The notes beneath the pieces are model-generated. The model had not been told where the DNA came from, did no database searches, and saw only the letters and a list, made by a program, of their open reading frames with translations. From assembly GCA_022414725.1 (NCBI GenBank), contig CM039462.1:6008021-6072020 (forward strand): a stretch of DNA of 64,000 nucleotides, given 5' to 3'. Positions 1 to 12,700 of the stretch are shown piece after piece. Numbering within the stretch: position 1 is the first letter of the stretch; each line of letters begins with the position of its first letter. The translations under genes and the position numbers were made by a program. Source of the stretch: Microglena sp. YARC (lineage: Eukaryota; Chlorophyta; Chlorophyceae; Chlamydomonadales; Chlamydomonadaceae).

Positions 1-170
1 CTCAAATACTCAAGATCACCAATAGCAGTACACTGTGTAATACATTCAAGTAAACCTCTCACCTCTGTTGTTACTCCTACTTGCATCAGAGCCCTACTAG
101 CCTCAGACATATCAACCACATTAGGCAACTTCTCTGGTGTCTTTGGGGACACTAGATTTACACAGTTGCC
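1..170 (-). CDS. possible partial exon or ORF running off the window edge
   Basis: One minus-strand frame stays open from about 170 to the window edge and reads like protein (it contains LVSPKTPEKLPNVVDMSEAS). A GTGAGA at about 60-65 could be a splice donor, so the coding part may stop there. No family is recognised. It lies downstream of the cyclase gene's predicted stop and would belong to another gene on the same strand. Confidence 0.25.
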
Positions 171-184
171 TGAGAGAGTGGGAA

Positions 185-345
185 TGATGGGGTGTGTGGT
201 GGGGTGTGAGTACTCGTGTGTATGTATGTGTGGTGTGGGTGGGTGTGGGTGGGTGTGGGTGGGCGCACTTGTGTGTGTGTGTGTTGTGGGTGGGTGGATG
301 TGGGTGGTAGTGAGTACTTGCGTGTGTGCGCGTGCGGTGGGTGGG
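185..345. repeat. GT/GGGTGTGG low-complexity tract
   Basis: Imperfect TGTGGG/GTGT repeats. Open frames through it are a by-product of composition. The rest of 346-590 shows nothing recognisable. Confidence 0.7.
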
Positions 346-590
346 TGTATGGAATGGAGAAAGTTGGGGAGGCTTTTAGATCAGAAGCACTGTTTCTTTG
401 TTGGGATACATATAGCAGCTTCTGGGCAGCTCCCTATACCCGTCCTTGGGCCCAATCAGAAGCTAGCTAGTGTGCCTGACAGCTGATATGCCAGTCACTC
501 TGATGGAGCTGACATATTTGGGCTTGACCCAGTGGCTGGCTGATGGAGCTGACTGGAAGCTACGATAGGTAGCAAAAAAAATAAACAGTG

Positions 591-828
591 AACAGGAGCA
601 GGGATACGTTTTTCAAATTAAAAAGAGGAAATCTTATTCCTCCCTATTTTCCTCCCAAAACAGGATCCTTATTCCGAGTTGGGTCGATTTAGGTCATTAT
701 AGTCAATTTCAGTGAAAAAACAAAGAACTTTTTTTATTTTTAGGTTTCTTATTCCGTCAATTTTGGCCAAAACGGGGTCTCGTATTCCGATCGGAATGTA
801 TTCCGGAAAAAATATCCCTGAACAGGAG
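591..828. mobile_element. hAT-like MITE with 8-bp target-site duplication
   Basis: A 222-bp element (599-820) begins CAGGGATACG and ends AATATCCCTG, an imperfect terminal inverted repeat. It is flanked by identical 8-bp direct repeats AACAGGAG at 591-598 and 821-828. An 8-bp duplication with a CAGGG terminus is the signature of the hAT superfamily. It has no coding capacity, so it is non-autonomous. A relative with similar ends lies at 28319-28466. Confidence 0.75.
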
Positions 829-1469
829 GGAGCATGTAGTTGCAGTAGCTGGCACTGTTTCTTGTTTCCAGCTTTCTGTACGCCCGGTTGTGTTGCAAAC
901 TTGCGACGGGCGTTTGCGTCGCACTGGGGTCGCACTGAGTTGCTAAAATTGCCAGGGGTCGCACCGAGTTGCTCAATTTCTCCCCCGCCTCTGAGGCTAA
1001 ACGGGCCCAAACATGACAGGAAAGGTTGAAAAGAAAAGGCACTGATGGATTGAACCCCAAAAAATCGTTTCTAGGACGGGGGCCCTGAGTTCGTGCTATA
1101 GCTTCGTGATATTCTCATCCTACAAGTCCTAATTATAAACGTCCTGATTCTAAAATTCAAAATTCTTTAAGTCCTGATTCTAAAAGTCCTAATTATAAAA
1201 GTCCTAATTCTACAAGAGAGCAAGAGTCCACTTGCACTTATGCACCGATGCAATGGACCTGATGTGCCCAACCTACAAGAGATAGACAAGGTGAGGTCTG
1301 ATCATCTCATGAGTGTGTGTGTGTGGCAATGTGTGTGTGTGGGTGCATTGGACCTACCTGGACCAGATGCATCGGGAGAGGCGTCAGTGTTTTTTCTTTC
1401 AGATTTCTCTAGGCAAGGTTTTGTAGCCGGTTGGGTTATTTAAGGCTGATTTCAGAAAAGTTGAGCCAA
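829..1469. other. intergenic, short AAGTCCTAATTCTA-type repeats
   Basis: No gene seen. From 1118 to 1220 a roughly 15-bp motif (AAGTCCTAATTCTA and variants) is repeated about six times. The rest is unremarkable. Confidence 0.5.
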
Positions 1470-1672
1470 CGGATTTTGAAGTGTGATGCGCCAATCGCAA
1501 CCCCTTAATAGTTAGCCCGGGGTGCGCAGCTTATGCTATTTTGCAACTACCTCAGCCTACTGAAGTGTGATGCGCCAATTTTGAAGTGTGATGCGCCAAT
1601 CGCAACCCCTTAATAGTTAGCCCGGGGTGCGCAGCTTTATGCTATTTTGCAACTACCTCAACCTACTGAAGC
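1470..1672. repeat. tandem duplication of about 95 bp
   Basis: Two nearly identical copies start TTTTGAAGTGTGATGCGCC at about 1475 and 1571, and each ends ACTACCTCARCCTACTGAAG. The sequence from 1673 to 2110 is GC-rich with no recognisable gene. Confidence 0.8.
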
Positions 1673-2109
1673 GGGAGAGGCGCGGAGCAGGGTACTTCCA
1701 TTGACCAACTTTGCCAGCGCTTTAGCGCGCTTGAAAGAAAGAAACTGCGCTTTGCAGTGCAAAAGGCGCAAAATGCTTGCTGCGCCCACAGGGGGTTGCA
1801 AAAAAACTGCGCGAAACCCGCAGTGGAGCTCAAAAAGGCAGCGCGCCAGCGCGCGCTTGGAAGTACTCAGGTGCGGAGGCGATCGCCCGCCCAGGCGTAC
1901 TTCTGCGGTTGTAGACTCTCGCTTTTGCACCACTGTTGTTTGTGTGTGCGAAGCGTCGCCACTCCGTCGCTGCAGCGACGCATGTATCCGGCTATACTAG
2001 TCAGACATGCCCCCTTGAACCCCGCGGAGCGTGAAGCGCAGAGCCCAGAAGGTTTTGGGGTCAGCACGTCGATGTGGGGTCGCTCAATTTGCGACGCGTC
2101 GCATATAAA

Positions 2110-2285
2110 AAAACAGTGTTTATATAAATAATGTTTATATAAATAATGTTTATATAAATAAAAACAGTGTTTATAGATATAATGTTTATATAAATAATGT
2201 TTATATAAATAATGTTTATATAAATAATGTTTATATAAAATAATGTTTATATAAATAAAAAACAGTGTTTCTATATATAAAACAG
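2110..2285. repeat. AT-rich ATGTTTATATAAATA repeat
   Basis: Tandem 15-16 bp units of the type AATGTTTATATAAAT, interspersed with AAAACAGTGTTTATA variants. The same family recurs at 3838-3985. Confidence 0.85.
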
Positions 2286-2545
2286 TGTTATATATCTATA
2301 TATATAAAGAAATCATGGTCGTGGTCGTGGTCGTGGTGGTCGTGGTGGTGTCATCGCGTAACCGACTTAACCGACTTCCCGCCCAGCCATTTCCCGCCCA
2401 GCCAATTCCCGCTCAGCAAATTCCCGCTTTTAATCCCTCCTGCTTCAACTTCTGCCTGATTGGCCTCATGCGAATTCTGCCTTATGCAACCTTCGCCTCC
2501 TGCGTATTCTACCTGTTGCGCATCCTGCCCGATTTCTCCTTTTCC
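2286..2545. repeat. interspersed repeat, copy A (shared with 21785-22015)
   Basis: A stretch beginning AAATCATGGTCGTGG and containing TTTTAATCCCTCCTGCTTC, then a CTCCTGCGTATTCT motif, recurs at 21831-22015 in the same orientation. Both copies are preceded by a TA-rich tract. This marks a dispersed repeat family of about 220 bp. Confidence 0.7.
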
Positions 2546-3165
2546 CGCCTGAGTTCATCCACCTGATTTCAGTAGCGCTACAGTTCGTCTTCCTACAAGC
2601 TTTTCCCCCTGCATCTCTGCAAGACCTTTCCCTTGCGTCAAGAGACCTGTCGCTGCGCACAACGGGAGGTGACGTGGTGAGTCAGCCAACCTGTCAGAAA
2701 TGTCCGAATCGCATCCATCCCATGTCACAAACCTGACTGCAAATTCTTCCCACTGCATTGAGGAACATGTCGCTCCGCATTGTGCCATAGCAAGTACGCA
2801 TCAAAGTTGACCGAATGAAAAATCTCGCTGAGCATTCTCGCCCTAACTTGACCGAACATCTCAAATCAGCAACTTGACTGCAACTTCTTCCCACTGCATC
2901 GAGAAACATGTCGTCGCTGTGCATTGTGCTATAGCGAGCACGCGGCAAAGTTGAATGGATAAACCTTGCGATGTTTCCAAGTCTCAGATCGAGTTGACTT
3001 CGGGAGCAGTTGCGGTTAACAGGATTGTTCTTCGGCCGAACTGAATACATGCTCGCTAAAAATATGCTTTAGTTATGTAAAGGTTGCGATTGTGCAGGTT
3101 CAGCGTTTTCAGTGGGGTCGACTATCGATCACAGCTGAGGTGGCAGGGAAGCAGGTCCGATGCTT
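2546..3165. other. 3' flank of the cyclase gene with a direct repeat of about 70 bp
   Basis: No coding region recognised. A segment at about 2732-2800 (ACTGCAA, TTCTTCCCACTGCAT, AACATGTCG) recurs diverged at 2872-2942. The 3' UTR of the minus-strand gene probably starts here; I could not identify a polyadenylation signal with confidence. Confidence 0.4.
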
Positions 3166-3548
3166 TTAGCGAAGTCGGATGATGCGCAAACGTTGTCGAT
3201 CCTCTTCGTCCCGTTTGCCTTTCAGCTATGGCAAAGCCCACAGCTGAAGTGGAGGGAGGCAGATATGGAGTGTGTGTGCAGGTGGGTGCATGTATGAGGG
3301 AGGGGAGGGGTGAGAGTGGGGAGAGGGTGGGGGCTGGTGGGATGGCTGGGGTAGGGGAAGGGATGGAGTCAGGAAATATGTCAGGAAGAGTAAGGGAGTA
3401 TGTTTGTGGGCGGGGGTACATGGTTGGGCGGGGGTGGAGATAACTAAGGGGGGGGGGGGGGAGGGGGGGGGAGGACGGTGGTGTTTGTGTGCTTGTGGGT
3501 GCACAAGGGAGACCATCGCAAATCCGTCAATGTTTGAAGTTGCATGCA
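3166..3548 (-). CDS. cyclase exons 20-21: tentative C-terminus
   Basis: Exon 20 (3505-3548) has acceptor CTGCAG and keeps phase, reading [13 protein letters not shown], but its donor (GTGCAC) is weak. Exon 21 (3166-3225) after CCATAG reads [18 protein letters not shown] and stops at TAA 3166-3168. The charged tail is protein-like, but both exons rest only on phase and splice sites. Confidence 0.4.
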
Positions 3549-3737
3549 CTGCAGAGAAAACCGTTTTGCAACCCAGCCCAAAACAGGTGTGGCCAACGGG
3601 AGGGAAGGGGGGAGGGGGCGGATAATGGTTTGGTGGTGGTGGTGTGTGAATGGGGGGGGGCTTCAAGTGTAAACCATTATGTAACCAGCTCCCAATAGGT
3701 GTGGCCAAAGGCCAAACGGGCACCGTACTATGATTGG

Positions 3738-3778
<41 letters not shown>

Positions 3779-6700
3779 GGGGGGGGGGGTCTTCGTGACA
3801 GTAGGCGTGGCCACCGGCCACACGGGCTACCGTACTAGTATAATGTGTATATAAATAATGTTCATATAAATAATGTTTATATAAATAAAAACAGTGTTTA
3901 TATATATAAAAACAGTGTTTATGTATATAATGTTTATATAAATAATGTTTATATAAATAAAACAGTGTTTATATATACAAAAAACAGTGTTTTGCTCGTA
4001 CCTTGGCCAGATGAATAGGGAGAGGTAATCGCCCACTCAGGGGAACTTCTCCTGTTGAACTCTCTCTTATCAACCACCACTGTAGGCTGAGGGTCTGGTG
4101 CGCTCGTTTTCCGGAGGCGTGACTCGCGCTTCACCGCACTGTTAGGGAGCAAGCTGCCCAAGCTGTAGCCTGTTGTGGGCCATGAGGTTGAGATCGGGGG
4201 GGGTAGGGCCAGGCCCCCCAAAGCAGGGGGCGTAGCTTGCTGGCCCCCCGTGGGGGGCTTGGGGGATCCAGGGACGTAGACATTGTTACTGTATGAGGTT
4301 TTCTTGTCAGTAGTCTGAGCGGCCACTACATCTTTCACGATATGGTCTCCAGTGAACAGGACAAGGGGCTTGCTGCGCCAGGAAGGCACATCCAATTGGG
4401 CAAACGTCTCCTGGCTCAAAAGCACCTAGGAGGGGAGGGGGGGGGAGGGGGGGGGGGGGGGGTAGGGTTTAGGGGTAGGAGCAGAGACAGATTTTAGTCG
4501 AGTTGAGTTGATAATTGGGTCCCCCAGCCTCACCAGCGTCCCCAGCAGACCCCCACCCCCAGATTGGCTCACAACCCCATTACCCCTCCAGAGACACCCC
4601 AGCAGACCCCCATCGCATGAGTAGACCCCCATAGCAGGCACACTAGACCCCATGGGCAGAGGCCTCGACTGCCTTTTCCAAGGCCAGGGCGTAGCTCCCA
4701 TAGCCCCCTGAAGGGACAACCCAACAGACCCGAATAACAAGCTCACCCGACCCCCATGGGCAGAGGCCTCGACTGCCTTTTCCAAGGCCAGGGCGTAGCT
4801 CCCATAGCCCCCTGAAGGGACAACCCAACAGACCCCAATAACAAGCTCACCCGACCCCCATGGGCAGAGGCCTCGACTGCCTTTACCAAGGCCAGGGCGT
4901 AGCTCCCATAGCCCCCTGAAGGGACAACCCAACAGACCCCCATAACAAGCTCACCTGACCCCCATGGGCAGAGGCCTCGACTGCCTTTTCCAAGGCCAGG
5001 GCGTAGCTCCCATAGCCCCCTGAAGGGACAGCCCAACAGACCCCAATAACAAGCTCACCTGACCCCCATGGGCAGAGGCCTCGACTGCCTTTTCCAAGGC
5101 CAGGGCGTAGCTCCCATAGCCCCCTGAAGGGACAACCCAACAGACCCCCATAACAAGCTCACCTGACCCCCATGGGCAGAGGCCTCGACTGCCTTTTCCA
5201 AGGCCAGGGCGTAGCTCCCATAGCCCCCTGAAGGGACAACCCAACAGACCCCAATAACAAGCTCACTTGACCCCCATGGGCAGAGGCCTCGATTGCCTTT
5301 TCCAAGGCCAGGGCGTAGCTCCCATAGCCCCCTGAAGGGACAACCAACAGACCCCATAACAAGCTCACCTGACCCCCATGGGCAGAGGCCTCGACTGCCT
5401 TTTCCAAGGCCAGGGCGTAGCTCCCATAGCCCCCTGAAGGGACAACCCAACAGACCCCAATAACAAGCTCACCCGACCCCCATGGGCAGAGGCCTCGACT
5501 GCCTTTTCCAAGGCCAGGGCGTAGCTCCCATAGCCCCCTGAAGGGACAACCCAACAGACCCCATAACAAGCTCACCCGACCCCCATGGGCAGAGGCCTCG
5601 ACTGCCTTTTCCAAGGCCAGGGCGTAGCTCCCATAGCCCCCTGAAGGGACAACCCAACAGACCCCAATAACAAGCTCACCTGACCCCATGGGCAGAGGCC
5701 TCGACTGCCTTTTCCAAGGCCAGGGCGTAGCTCCATAGCCCCCTGAAGGGACAACCCAACAGACCCCAATAACAAGCTCACCTGACCCCCATGGGCAGAG
5801 GCCTCGACTGCCTTTTCCAAGGCCAGGGCGTAGCTCCCATAGCCCCTGAAGGGACAACCCAACAGACCCCAATAACAAGCTCACCTGACCCCCATGGGCA
5901 GAGGCCTCGACTGCCTTTTCCAAGGCCAGGGCGTAGCTCCCATAGCCCCTGAAGGGACAACCCAACAGACCCCCAATAACAAGCTCACCTGACCCCCATG
6001 GGCAGAGGCCTCGACTGCCTTTTTCCAAGGCCAGGGCGTAGCTCCCATAGCCCCCTGAAGGGACAACCCAACAGACCCCAATAACAAGCTCACCCCTGAC
6101 CCCCATGGGCAGAGGCCTCGACTGCCTTTTCCAAGGCCAGGGCGTAGCTCCCATAGCCCCCTGAAGGGACAACCCAACAGACCCCAATAACAAGCTCACC
6201 TGACCCCCATGGGCAGAGGCCTCGACTGCCTTTTCCAAGGCCAGGGCGTAGCTCCCATAGCCCCCTGAAGGGACAACCCAACAGACCCCAATAACAAGCT
6301 CACCTGACCCCCATGGGCAGAGGCCTCGACTGCCTTTTTCCAAGGCCAGGGCGTAGCTCCCATAGCCCCCTGAAGGGACAACCCAACAGACCCCAATAAC
6401 AAGCTCACCTGACCCCCATGGGCAGAGGCCTCGACTGCCTTTTTCCAAGGCCAGGGCGTAGCTCCCATAGCCCCCTGAAGGGACAACCCAACAGACCCCA
6501 ATAACAAGCTCACCTGACCCCCATGGGCAGAGGCCTCGACTGCCTTTTCAAGGCCAGGGCGTAGCTCCCATAGCCCCCTGAAGGGACAACCCAACAGACC
6601 CCAATAACAAGCTCACCTGACCCCCATGGGCAGAGGCCTCGACTGCCTTTTCCAAGGCCAGGGCGTAGCTCCCATAGCCCCCTGAAGGGACAACCCAACA

Positions 6701-9700
6701 GACCCCAATAACAAGCTCACCTGACCCCCATGGGCAGAGGCCTCGACTGCCTTTTCCAAGGCCAGGGCGTAGCTCCCATAGCCCCCTGAAGGGACAACCC
6801 AACAGACCCCAATAACAAGCTCACCTGACCCCCATGGGCAGAGGCCTCGACTGCCTTTTCCAAGGCCAGGGCGTAGCTCCCATAGCCCCCTGAAGGGACA
6901 ACCCAACAGACCCCAATAACAAGCTCACCTGACCCCCATGGGCAGAGGCCTCGACTGCCTTTTCCAAGGCCAGGGCGTAGCTCCCATAGCCCCCTGAAGG
7001 GACAACCCAACAGACCCCAATAACAAGCTCACCTGACCCCCATGGGCAGAGGCCTCGACTGCCTTTTTCAAGGCCAGGGCGTAGCTCCCATAGCCCCCTG
7101 AAGGGACAACCCAACAGACCCCAATAACAAGCTCACCTGACCCCCATGGGCAGAGGCCTCGACTGCCTTTTCCAAGGCCAGGGCATAGCTCCCATAGCCC
7201 CCTGAAGGGACAACCCAACAGACCCCAATAACAAGCTCACCTGACCCCCATGGGCAGAGGCCTCGACTGCCTTTTCCAAGGCCAGGGCGTAGCTCCCATA
7301 GCCCCTGAAGGGACAACCCAACAGACCCCAATAACAAGCTCACCTGGGGCAGCCTTGCCTTTTTCAAGGCCAGGAGCTATAGCCCCCTGAAGGGACAACC
7401 CAACAGACCCCAATAACAAGCTCACCCGACCCCCATGGGCAGAGGCCTCGATTGCCTTTTCCAAGGCCAGGGCGTAGCTCCCATAGCCCCCTGAAGGGAC
7501 AACCCAACAGACCCCCATAACAAGCTCACCTGACCCCCATGGGCAGAGGCCTCGACTGCCTTTTCCAAGGCCAGGGCGTAGCTCCCATAGCCCCCTGAAG
7601 GGACAACCCAACAGACCCCAATAACAAGCTCACCCGACCCCCATGGGCAGAGGCCTCGACTGCCTTTTCCAAGGCCAGGGCGTAGCTCCCATAGCCCCCT
7701 GAAGGGACAACCCAGCAGACCCCCATAACAAGCTCACCTGACCCCCATGGGCAGAGGCCTCGACTGCCTTTGCCATGGCCAGGGCGTAGCCCCGGTAGCC
7801 CACCCTCCCCGACGTCCCATTTGCGGAGATGTCCACCAGGCGAAGCCCCCCCGAGTGGATCCCTATTCGGACCCTCAGACCACGGAAGGCCATCTCAACA
7901 GAGGGGGCCTGCCCCTTCCAACGCTCCTTATTAGTGATCTGGGTAGCCTCTGCTTCAGTTACTCGGCGCCAGCCCAAAGCGAGTGCATGGTATAGACTGA
8001 TCCCTTTATCCGTTTGATCCGTGTGCGAGGGTGGGTCCATGAGCAGCTGGGTTCCCCGGGGTGTGTGAATCGCGGTGCTAACTTGCCTGGGGTTGGTCTC
8101 TGGGGCGGGAGGAGTTGGAGGGGGGTGAGGTGTTGGTAGGGAGCAGGGAAAGGGGTGTGGGGGAGGGAGGGGCGGTGTGGGGGAGGAGGGGGGAGGGGGG
8201 AAGAGGGCAGGGGGCAGGGGCAAGGGCTGAAAGGGGCAAGGGGAGAGGGGCAAGGGGCAAGGGGGAGGACACGGAGTTCGAGGCGGGAGGAAGGAGCGGG
8301 GGAGTGAGGAGGTGGGAAGGGTTAGGAAGAGGGAAGGGGTAGACGGGGGCAGGGGCAGGGGCAAGGGGCAAGGGGCAAGGAGAAAGAGGAAAGGGGAAAC
8401 GGATTCTGAGGAGTCGGTGGGAGGAAGGAGCGGGGGAGTGGGTACACACAGAAAGGGGATGTGGTCATGGGGCGTGGAAAGCGAGGGAGTGTGCATGGTT
8501 GTATGTGTGTGTATGTGTGTGCATCTGTATATATATGTGCATGTGCATTTGTGTGGATGAGCATTTGTTTGTGTATGTGTGTGCATGTATATGGATATGT
8601 GCATGTGTATATGTTGGTGTAGGTGCATGCGTGTGTGTATGTGCGTGTGTGTTTGTGTTTGTGTGTGTGCGTGTGTGCGTGCGGACGTTTATTCAGCCAA
8701 GCCTGCCTCCTTGAAGGGGATTGTGCTCATCAATCTGTGACAGGCTGTTGCCGCGTGGGACTATTTTTTCAATAACACCTGGAGGTGTAGGTACATGCGT
8801 GTGTATATGTGTGCCTATGTGTGTGTGCAAACATGTATACAGCCAGGCCTACCTCCTCGAAGAGGATTGTGCTCATCAATAGTGCCACTTTGGGAGGCTG
8901 AAAGGGTTGTCGTTGGCGCCCTGTAGCCAGCAGTGGGGGTAGGGGTAGGATTCAGGCAAAAGGGGCAGGAGGGAAAGGAGGGCAGGAGGTGAGGCAGGCA
9001 GTAGGGATAGGAGGGTGGGAGGGGTAAGAGGGGTAGGAAGGGTAGGCGAGGGAGAAGTCATTGGCACCCTGTAGCAAGCAGTGGGGCTAGGAGTCAGGCA
9101 AAAGGGGCAGGAGGGGTAGGAGGGTCAGGAGGGGAAGCAGGCAGTAGGGGTAGGAGGGTAAGAGTCATGCAAAAGGGGCAGTAGGGGTAGGAGGGGTAGG
9201 AGGGGAGGCAGGCAGTAGGCGTAGGAGGGGGGGGGGTCAAGAGGGGGAGGAGGGGTTGAAAGGAAAAGAGGGGAGGCAGGCAGTAGGGGTAGGAGGGTAA
9301 AAGTCAGGCAAAAAGGGCAGTAGGGTAGGAGGGGTAGGAGGGGAGGCAGTCAGTAGGGGTAGGAGGGTAAGAGTCAGGCAAAAAGGGCAGTAGGGGTAGG
9401 AGGGATAAGAGGGGAGGCAGGCAGTAGGCGTAGGAGGGGTAGGGGGGGGGGGGGGGGGGGGGGGGTAGGAGGGGTAGGAAGGGGAAGAGGGGAGGCAGGC
9501 GTTAGGGGTAGGAGGGTAAGAGTCAGGCAAAAAGGGCAGTAGGGGTAGGAGGGGGTAAGAGGGGAGGCAGGCAGTAGGCGTAGAAGGGGTAGGGGGGGGG
9601 GGGGGGGGGGGGGGTAGGAGGGGTAGGAAGGAGAAGAGGGGAGGCAGGCAGTAGGGGTAGGAGGGTAAGAGTCAGGCAAAAAGGGCAGGAGGGGTAGGAG

Positions 9701-12700
9701 GGGAGGCAGGCAGTAGGCGTAGGAGGGGTAGGGGTGGGGTGGGGGTGGGGGGGTCAAGAGGGGTAGGAGGATAGGAGTAATTGGCATTCTGTAGCAAGCA
9801 CTGGGGCAGGCCTTGGAAATTGAACACTATCACGCCTTGCCACGAGGCATGAAGTTGAAGGAGCTGTTCCGTCTGCTAGCAACTGGGAAAGGTTACTGCG
9901 GGTTTTGCTTTCGCCCAAGATAACGTTTTTGCCTGAGATTGAACTACCACGCGACAGCACGGAGGAAATGTTTCGACCTCTTTCAAGGCGGCAGGTCGGA
10001 AATCGCGTAACTAGCATCAGGTCCAAACCCCCAATGGGGGAGCACACCTTGCTTTATTACTTGCCAATGACTCAAATATAAGTACGTTAATACAACCTGA
10101 CTCATTTAGAGGCAGGAAACATTGATTTATACGTGTGACAGACAAGAAACGTGAAGTTAATGTTGAAGTTTAAATGGTCTAGTGGTAGACCAGATCGCTT
10201 GAGGATGAAAAGTCGGGGGTTCGACTCCCCCTTCGGTCGCTCTTGGCGTTGCAGGTCGTCGTCAACCGCGATGGCAGCTTGTCCAGTTGAGGTAAGAGAC
10301 CGCTCCCCACCCGCGTACGACGGGCTCCCTTAACACCACGCCCCACCAGGCGTTATGATTACCTTTTGAAGTTTAAGTTAATGTAAAATTTAATGTTATG
10401 TGCACAGCACGATCTCCAAGCCCCGTGCATACGTCCATGTTAAAAATAAAGTCCACGTTACGTGCACAGCACAAATTCCACGCCCTGACCGTTTAAGATT
10501 TGTTGGGGTTCAGTTCACCAGTGCATGTTCCTCATGTAACAGCTTCTATATAGCTCCTTTCACCCACCCTTGGGCCAAACCTGGAGCTACTTAGTGCCTC
10601 TTGAAGATGACATGCCGGGCATGCAAATGCAGCTAACAGTCTTGGCTTTCCCCCAATGGTGGCGAATGGGGCTGGGTGGAAGCTGGCATGTGAAGCCCCT
10701 AAAAGATAGAAGCAAACATCTCCTCACCATCTATTGCCATGTTTTTTGGCGGGGCCTTCTGGGGGGCGGGAGCCTCCAGTGTTACCCCGTGGTCCGTCCG
10801 TGGGACCGACCAACCGTCTGATGTTCTATGCAGCATCGCAAGCGACGATACGATATGGCGGAGAGTGGTCGCGACGGAAGCGATTTAGTTATGAGACCGT
10901 TGGCTGACGTGTCAGGCTTTGTCTCCGTTAGACGGTAGCGGTTGGTCGCCCGGTTAGTTGGACGGTAAATGGGTAACCCTGGGGGCTCCCGACGGTAGGG
11001 GAAAGCTAGCCCATACTTTGCCAGTCCGGGTGTGGGGGTTTAGGGGTTAGGGTTTAAGGGATTTTGGGCTTCGGGGGGGTTAGGGTTTCGAGGTAACGGT
11101 TACCCCCGGACTGGCAAAGTCCGGACTACCTTCCCCCCTCCGGCTCCCGCCCCCTTGAAGAGGGGGGCTGCGCCAAAAAAATGAAGCCTGACACGTCAGC
11201 CAGCGGTCGCGGAACCAACTGGCTTCGGTCAGCTCCATCGTTGCCACCTTTCGTTCTGTTGCCCACGCACTCCGCCAATTTCCACGCTGCATAGGAATTG
11301 TTCTTTTCAGATACGTGCTACAGCTTCTAGGGAGCTCCCTGAACCAGCTGTTGGGCCAACCCCAAATATTTCAGCGGTGCTGGACAGCCGATGACTTCCA
11401 GGTGCACGATCACGAATAGCCGGCCAAAGGAACTGCCTAGAAGCTGCTATGCGTAGCCCAAAATAAAAAAACACAATCTCTTGCATACACCAATCAACAC
11501 CGCAGCCCCTATGCAGGTCAAACAAAACTCCCACACAGCCTTGCGCCAAAGTATTGAGGCATGGTGACATTTCACATTTGTGGTTGGTGGTGGTGGTGGT
11601 GGTGGTGGTGGCTCCACCACCCACCCACCCACCCACCACCACCACCTACCACCCACCACCAACCACCCACCACCAACCACCCACCACCAACAACATCCAC
11701 CACCCACCACCACCAACAACCACCAAGTATTGAGGCTTGGTGACATGCTAAGCCAAAATGTGTCCTCTGGTACCTGCTCTGGGGCCCAGAGCAGAGCACG
11801 GGGTGCTTTTATTGAAGGTGCTTTTATTGAAGATGCCTATATTTAAGGTGTTACATGCTTTGGGGGCAAGGCCTGGGCCAGGTAAACGTTTTGGCTATTG
11901 GGACTTCCATGGACTAAACACCTCTTAGTAAGCCTCAATAAGCTTTTTGGCAGGGCCCCCCCTTCTGGGAGGCGAGAGCCCCCAGATTCACCCCTTTGTG
12001 CCTGTGCGACCGACCGACAAAAAAAAAAGCCTGACACGTCAGCCAACTGTCTCACAACTAACTGTTTCACAACTAACTGGCTTCGGTCAGCTCCATTCCG
12101 TTGCCACCTGTTGTACCATTGACATCACTCTCTACCAATTGTCCGCTTCACTTGTGTTGCTGCATACGACTTTTTCATTTTAGCCCGTCCTTTCACGGTT
12201 GGGCAAGTCCCTTTAGCCTATTTTTCTTACCCCTGGACTGTAATATACAATCACATACACAAGCCTCACCTATGTAAAGACTTAACGATGGCTTTCTTGA
12301 TGGATTGTCCGAAGGAAGAGCTGCCTTCTTCATCATCATCAACTGGAGAAGGTCAAATAGGCAAGGATAAGAGCAAGAGCAAGAGCAAGAGCAAGAGCAA
12401 GAGCAAGAGCAAGAGCAAGAGCAAGAGCAAGTGGAGCAAGAGCAAGAGCAAGAGCAAGAGCAAGAGCAAGAGCAAGAGCAAGTGGAGCAAGAGCAAGAGC
12501 AAGAGCAAAAGGAGCAAGAGATAGGGCGAGAGCAAGAGAAAGAGCAAGAGCAAGAGCAAAAGCAAAAGGTGCAAGAGATAGGGCAAGAGCGAGAGAAAGA
12601 GCAAGAGCAAGAGGAGCAAGAGCAAGAGGGGCAAGAGCAAGAGCAAGAACAAAAGCAAAAGGAGAAAGAGATAAGGCGAGAGCGAGAGAAAGAGCAAGAG

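Noticed and set aside
4640..7737. About 20 overlapping ORFs as a protein family
   Set aside because: Frames read through both exon-like and intron-like parts of a 104-bp repeat; no common start or stop logic.
9781..10060. Adding this segment as a cyclase exon
   Set aside because: It breaks the phase between exons 16 and 18, whereas the 17167-17234 exon fits exactly; part of it is also repeated at 24.7 kb.
10163..10250. tRNA gene
   Set aside because: A and B boxes are present, but the sequence continues into a repeated SINE body, has target-site duplications and recurs several times.
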